Positions 7,393 through 9,770 of a stretch of DNA of 9,770 nt are shown here, piece by piece. Both the position numbers and the translations under genes were made by a program. The stretch spans positions 6,506 to 16,275 of the forward strand of contig PMAM01000169.1 of assembly GCA_003152595.1 (NCBI GenBank), in the 5' to 3' direction. Origin of the DNA: Acidobacterium sp. (GTDB lineage: Bacteria; Acidobacteriota; Terriglobia; Terriglobales; Acidobacteriaceae). A model generated the notes under the pieces. The model was given only the letters and a program-made list of their open reading frames with translations, had not been told where the DNA came from and made no database searches. Within the stretch, counting starts at the first letter, position 1, and each line of letters starts with the position of its first letter.

Positions 7393-8091
7393 ATGTGGCA
7401 GCAGGTGGAACAATCGCTTCACTCGTCGATGGGCCTGGTGATGAACAAGATCGCCACCATGCTCCCTGGCATTCTTGCGTTCATCGTCGCCTTCCTGTTC
7501 TTTCTCCTTCTCGGATGGCTTGTCTCGTGGATCGTCAGCCGTATCCTCTCCGGACTTCGTTTCGATGAACGCATGGGCCGCGGCGCCAACGCCATGGCCG
7601 AATTCAGCCCGCGCGCAACACCATCGCTGCTCATCGGCCGCATCGTCTTCTGGTGCTTCGTCATTGCCGGCGTCGTTGTCGGCGTTTCTGCGCTGGGAAC
7701 CTCCGAACAAATCGTTTCGGGATGGATGCTCGCCTACGTTCCTCGCGTCGTCGGCGCGGCCATCTTGCTGCTGGCCGGCAATGTGCTGGCGCGTTTCGTT
7801 TCGCGCAGCGTGCTCATCACCGGCGTCAATCTCAACCTGAGTTATGCCCGGCTGCTCAGCATGGGCGTGAGGTGGATGATCCTGGTGCTCACCGGAGCGA
7901 TGGTGCTCGATCACCTGGCGCTGGGCGGCGAGATTGTCGAGCTGGGCTTCGGCATCCTCTTCGGCGGCATTGTTTTTGCCCTGTCGCTGGCTGTTGGGTT
8001 GGGATCGCGCGACCTGGTCAGCCGCTCGCTGGAACGCGAGGCAGCGCGTCCCCCGGAAGTCGTGCCGCCGGAAAAAATCCATCACTTTTAG
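7393..8091 (+). CDS. MscS-type transmembrane-helix protein (mechanosensitive channel-like)
   Basis: This small integral membrane protein (232 residues from the ATG at 7393; 234 if the ATG at 7387 is used) has about five hydrophobic segments, near residues 26-52, 79-101, 114-134, 155-175 and 184-204. The last one, FGILFGGIVFALSLAVGLG followed by SRDLVSRSLE, is rich in Gly and Ala and resembles the pore-lining helix of MscS and the conserved TM-helix family (PF05552 type) found in small MscS-like proteins. The protein stops about 30 residues later, so the cytoplasmic beta domain and alpha/beta cage of full MscS are absent. It may be a minimal channel or a membrane scaffold rather than a typical MscS. 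It follows the glycosyltransferase-like gene by 24 bases and is the last + strand gene of the run. Being next to trehalose metabolism suggests, but does not show, an osmotic role. Confidence 0.72.
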   Translation: MWQQVEQSLHSSMGLVMNKIATMLPGILAFIVAFLFFLLLGWLVSWIVSRILSGLRFDERMGRGANAMAEFSPRATPSLLIGRIVFWCFVIAGVVVGVSALGTSEQIVSGWMLAYVPRVVGAAILLLAGNVLARFVSRSVLITGVNLNLSYARLLSMGVRWMILVLTGAMVLDHLALGGEIVELGFGILFGGIVFALSLAVGLGSRDLVSRSLEREAARPPEVVPPEKIHHF

Positions 8092-8125
8092 CGCCTCTGC
8101 GAAAGCCGCCGCACTGCGGAGCGGT

Positions 8126-8602
8126 TCAGTCACGCAGCGTCAGGGTGATACTCCGGGAATCTCCACGGGTAGTCCGCATTTCGATCTCGCCCTGGCTGCG
8201 CTTCACCACGCTGGGAAACTTCTCCCCCCACTCCACCAGAACAATGCTGTCCGGACTGGCCAGATCGTTCAGGCCAAGGGAATCAAGCTGCCGCTCGTTC
8301 TGGATCCGATACAGGTCAAGGTGGTAAAGCATCACCGGCTCTTTGTGTCCGCCGCTGGTGCGAGTGCCTTCGTATTCGTGGATCAGCGTAAACGTCGGGC
8401 TTGTTACTTCATCCGGCTCGGCGGCATCCAGCGCCTCTGCGATGCCTTTCACCAGAGTCGTTTTGCCCGCGCCCAGGTCTCCGCGCAGGATGAGGAACCT
8501 GGGCGGCACCAACAGCTCGGCAATGCGGTGACCGACTTCGATCGTCTCCCGGGCGCTGTGGCTCTCGAACTGATGCACCTTCAGGTCGGCCGTCTGCGTC
8601 AT
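8126..8602 (-). CDS. tsaE: tRNA threonylcarbamoyladenosine biosynthesis ATPase TsaE
   Basis: TsaE (YjeE) is the ATPase that works with TsaB and TsaD to install the t6A modification at position 37 of ANN-decoding tRNAs in the cytoplasm; it is required for turnover of the complex. The 158-residue product has the normal length. It shows the Walker A motif GDLGAGKTT (41-49), the switch-like VTSPTFTLIHEY (66-77), HLDLYR (94-99) and the conserved VEWGEK (123-128), all diagnostic. The start is set at the ATG at 8602: it overlaps the upstream nnr stop as ATGA, and GAGGG sits four bases before it on the - strand. A further in-frame ATG at 8641 would add 13 residues and lie inside the upstream gene. 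It is translationally coupled to the NAD(P)H-hydrate repair gene, a pairing common in bacteria (yjeF-yjeE in E. coli). Confidence 0.95.
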   Translation of the reverse strand: MTQTADLKVHQFESHSARETIEVGHRIAELLVPPRFLILRGDLGAGKTTLVKGIAEALDAAEPDEVTSPTFTLIHEYEGTRTSGGHKEPVMLYHLDLYRIQNERQLDSLGLNDLASPDSIVLVEWGEKFPSVVKRSQGEIEMRTTRGDSRSITLTLRD

Positions 8603-9770
8603 CTCGCCCTCGTCGCGGAGGAAGGAAGTCCCTCCAACCAAACATATCCCGCTTCGTCCCGCGAGCGAAAGAGAAAAGCGCGAAAAAGATGATCGACGGT
8701 GTCGGTTGCGAGCAGCGTGTGCTCGTCCTGCTCGCGCAGGGCGAAATCCGCCGCCAGCCCGTGAAGGTACACCGCGGCCTCCACAGCCTCAGCCGGATGG
8801 TCAGGATGTTGCGCCAGCAGCGCCGCTACGATTCCGGTCAATATATCTCCGCTGCCGCCTTTGGCCATGCCCGGATTGCCGGTCGTGTTGATGGCAATGC
8901 GGCCGTCGGGATGGGCGATGAGCGTGCGCCATCCTTTTAACACCACTGTCACGTTGTGCCGGGTCGCAAATTCTCTCGCCAGCGGCTCCCGGCTGGCCTG
9001 GACTTCCTTCGTGCTGATCCCGGCCAGTCGCGCCATCTCGCCGGGATGTGGGGTAAGCACGACAGTCCGGTTGCCGCCATCGAGTTTGTCGGGGTGCTTG
9101 GCCAGGATGTTCAGCGCGTCGGCATCGAGCACAAGCGGCAGCTTTGTCTTCTCGATCATGCCCAGCACGAATGCTTCCGGCTCGACTCCCATCCCCGGGC
9201 CCATTGCCATCACGGTGGCGCGTTCGGTGATCCGGCGAAGCTGATCCGGTTCCAGGTTCGACGGGCCAATCTCTCCGCTCGGCCCCTCGCGCAGCGGAAG
9301 AGTCATCAGCTCCGGCGTGATCGCCGCTACGGAGGCCAGAATCGACTCCGGCACAGCAGCCGTCACCAGTCCCGCGCCGGCTCGCAGCGCTGCGAGCGAT
9401 GCCATGGCCGGCGCACCCGATTTACCCCGTCCGCCTGCGGCGATCAGCACGTGGCCATACAGGCCCTTGTTGGAGTCCGGCGTACGCGGATGCTCGACGA
9501 TGCTCTTCGAAGCTCCGGCCCAGGTGAGATTGGTCGCCGATCGCACCGCCTCATCGGGTGACCCAATCGGCGCCACTACGATCGGTCCCGTGGAACTCCC
9601 GGTGAGATTGCCGGAAACGTGCGCCAGCTTCGGCGCGGTGAAGGTGACGACAGCATGCGCTGGAAAGGCGCCCTCGGCCGTGAAGGCCCGGGAATCGGCG
9701 TCCCATCCGGACGGTAAATCGACGGCGACCACCGGCGTATTCAGCGCGCGGACGCGATCGCGCAAGGCAG
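8599..9770 (-). CDS. nnrD: Bifunctional NAD(P)H-hydrate epimerase / ADP-dependent NAD(P)H-hydrate dehydratase (5' end outside window)
   Basis: This enzyme repairs damaged NADH and NADPH. The epimerase domain (NnrE, YjeF N-terminal) interconverts the R and S hydrates, and the dehydratase domain (NnrD) restores NAD(P)H using ADP. The frame stays open to the window edge. A TTG codon at 9765 is not a credible start, because the visible protein begins inside the epimerase domain with PVVAVDLPSGWDAD (aspartate 16, counting from 9765) and VVTFTAPKLAH. The dehydratase domain runs from about residue 95 to 365. It has AAGGRGKSGAPAMASLAALR (109-128), the glycine-rich MGPGMG (188-193), LVLDADALNILA (211-222), LTPHPGEM (237-244) and the nucleotide and catalytic segment NPGMAKGGSGDILTG (297-311), with D307 the expected catalytic base. 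After the usual C-terminal helix it carries about 25 extra residues of unknown role. Its TGA overlaps the tsaE ATG by four bases. Confidence 0.95.
   Translation of the reverse strand, partial: ALRDRVRALNTPVVAVDLPSGWDADSRAFTAEGAFPAHAVVTFTAPKLAHVSGNLTGSSTGPIVVAPIGSPDEAVRSATNLTWAGASKSIVEHPRTPDSNKGLYGHVLIAAGGRGKSGAPAMASLAALRAGAGLVTAAVPESILASVAAITPELMTLPLREGPSGEIGPSNLEPDQLRRITERATVMAMGPGMGVEPEAFVLGMIEKTKLPLVLDADALNILAKHPDKLDGGNRTVVLTPHPGEMARLAGISTKEVQASREPLAREFATRHNVTVVLKGWRTLIAHPDGRIAINTTGNPGMAKGGSGDILTGIVAALLAQHPDHPAEAVEAAVYLHGLAADFALREQDEHTLLATDTVDHLFRAFLFRSRDEAGYVWLEGLPSSATRAR

Noticed and set aside
8106..8124. Small GC-rich hairpin (CCGC, loop ACT, GCGG, with outer CCG/CGG pairs and an AG bulge) between the convergent MscS-like and tsaE genes.
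   Set aside because: It is in the right place for a shared terminator, but no T-run follows on either strand, so it is too weak to call.
7126..8133. Long open frame on the - strand (335 codons) opposite the glycosyltransferase-like and MscS-like genes.
   Set aside because: It lies wholly opposite genes with recognisable domains and encodes a low-complexity stretch rich in charged residues, as expected from the reverse complement of GC-rich coding DNA. No family or ribosome binding site supports it.
9763..9765. TTG at 9765 as the start of the nnr gene.
   Set aside because: The protein from this point begins in the middle of the YjeF N-terminal (epimerase) fold, so the gene must continue beyond the window.

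Overview
The window is GC-rich, densely coded bacterial chromosome. It carries a trehalose-to-alpha-glucan (GlgE pathway) operon on the + strand and a short housekeeping pair on the - strand. There is no tRNA, rRNA, CRISPR array, transposase or integrase. From remembered protein sequences, a GlgE gene next to a fused TreS-maltokinase gene, a DPM1-like GT2 enzyme and a protein resembling an Acidobacteria-type glycosyltransferase suggests the Acidobacteriota (Terriglobia-like). This is an inference that a search would have to confirm.

Left edge (1-630, +): the C-terminal 209 residues of a membrane-anchored family 2 glycosyltransferase that probably acts on polyprenyl phosphate. It is followed by 162 bases before the glgE start. 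That gap holds a hairpin with a T-rich tail (about 678-703) and then, 8 bases on, a perfect TATAAT box (711-716). It looks like the end of one transcription unit and the start of the next.

Centre (793-8091, +): four closely packed codirectional genes. GlgE (maltose-1-phosphate maltosyltransferase) is followed almost without a gap by a 1099-residue TreS-maltokinase fusion. Next come a 415-residue glycosyltransferase-like protein that seems to have lost its catalytic motifs, and a small multi-helix membrane protein of the MscS transmembrane-helix type. The first two encode a complete short route: TreS interconverts trehalose and maltose, maltokinase makes maltose 1-phosphate with ATP, and GlgE adds the maltosyl unit to a growing alpha-1,4-glucan. 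The branching enzyme GlgB is not in the window. A link between trehalose (a compatible solute) and a mechanosensitive-type membrane protein would make sense under osmotic stress, but only gene order supports it.

Right edge (8126-9770, -): a bifunctional NAD(P)H-hydrate repair enzyme (NnrE-NnrD, 5' end outside the window) and tsaE, which overlap by four bases (ATGA). They converge on the glgE operon with a 34-base gap.

The best candidate for something undescribed is the 6121-7368 gene: a full-length relative of a GT-A glycosyltransferase family whose nucleotide-sugar and metal-binding motifs are replaced, kept inside an alpha-glucan synthesis operon.
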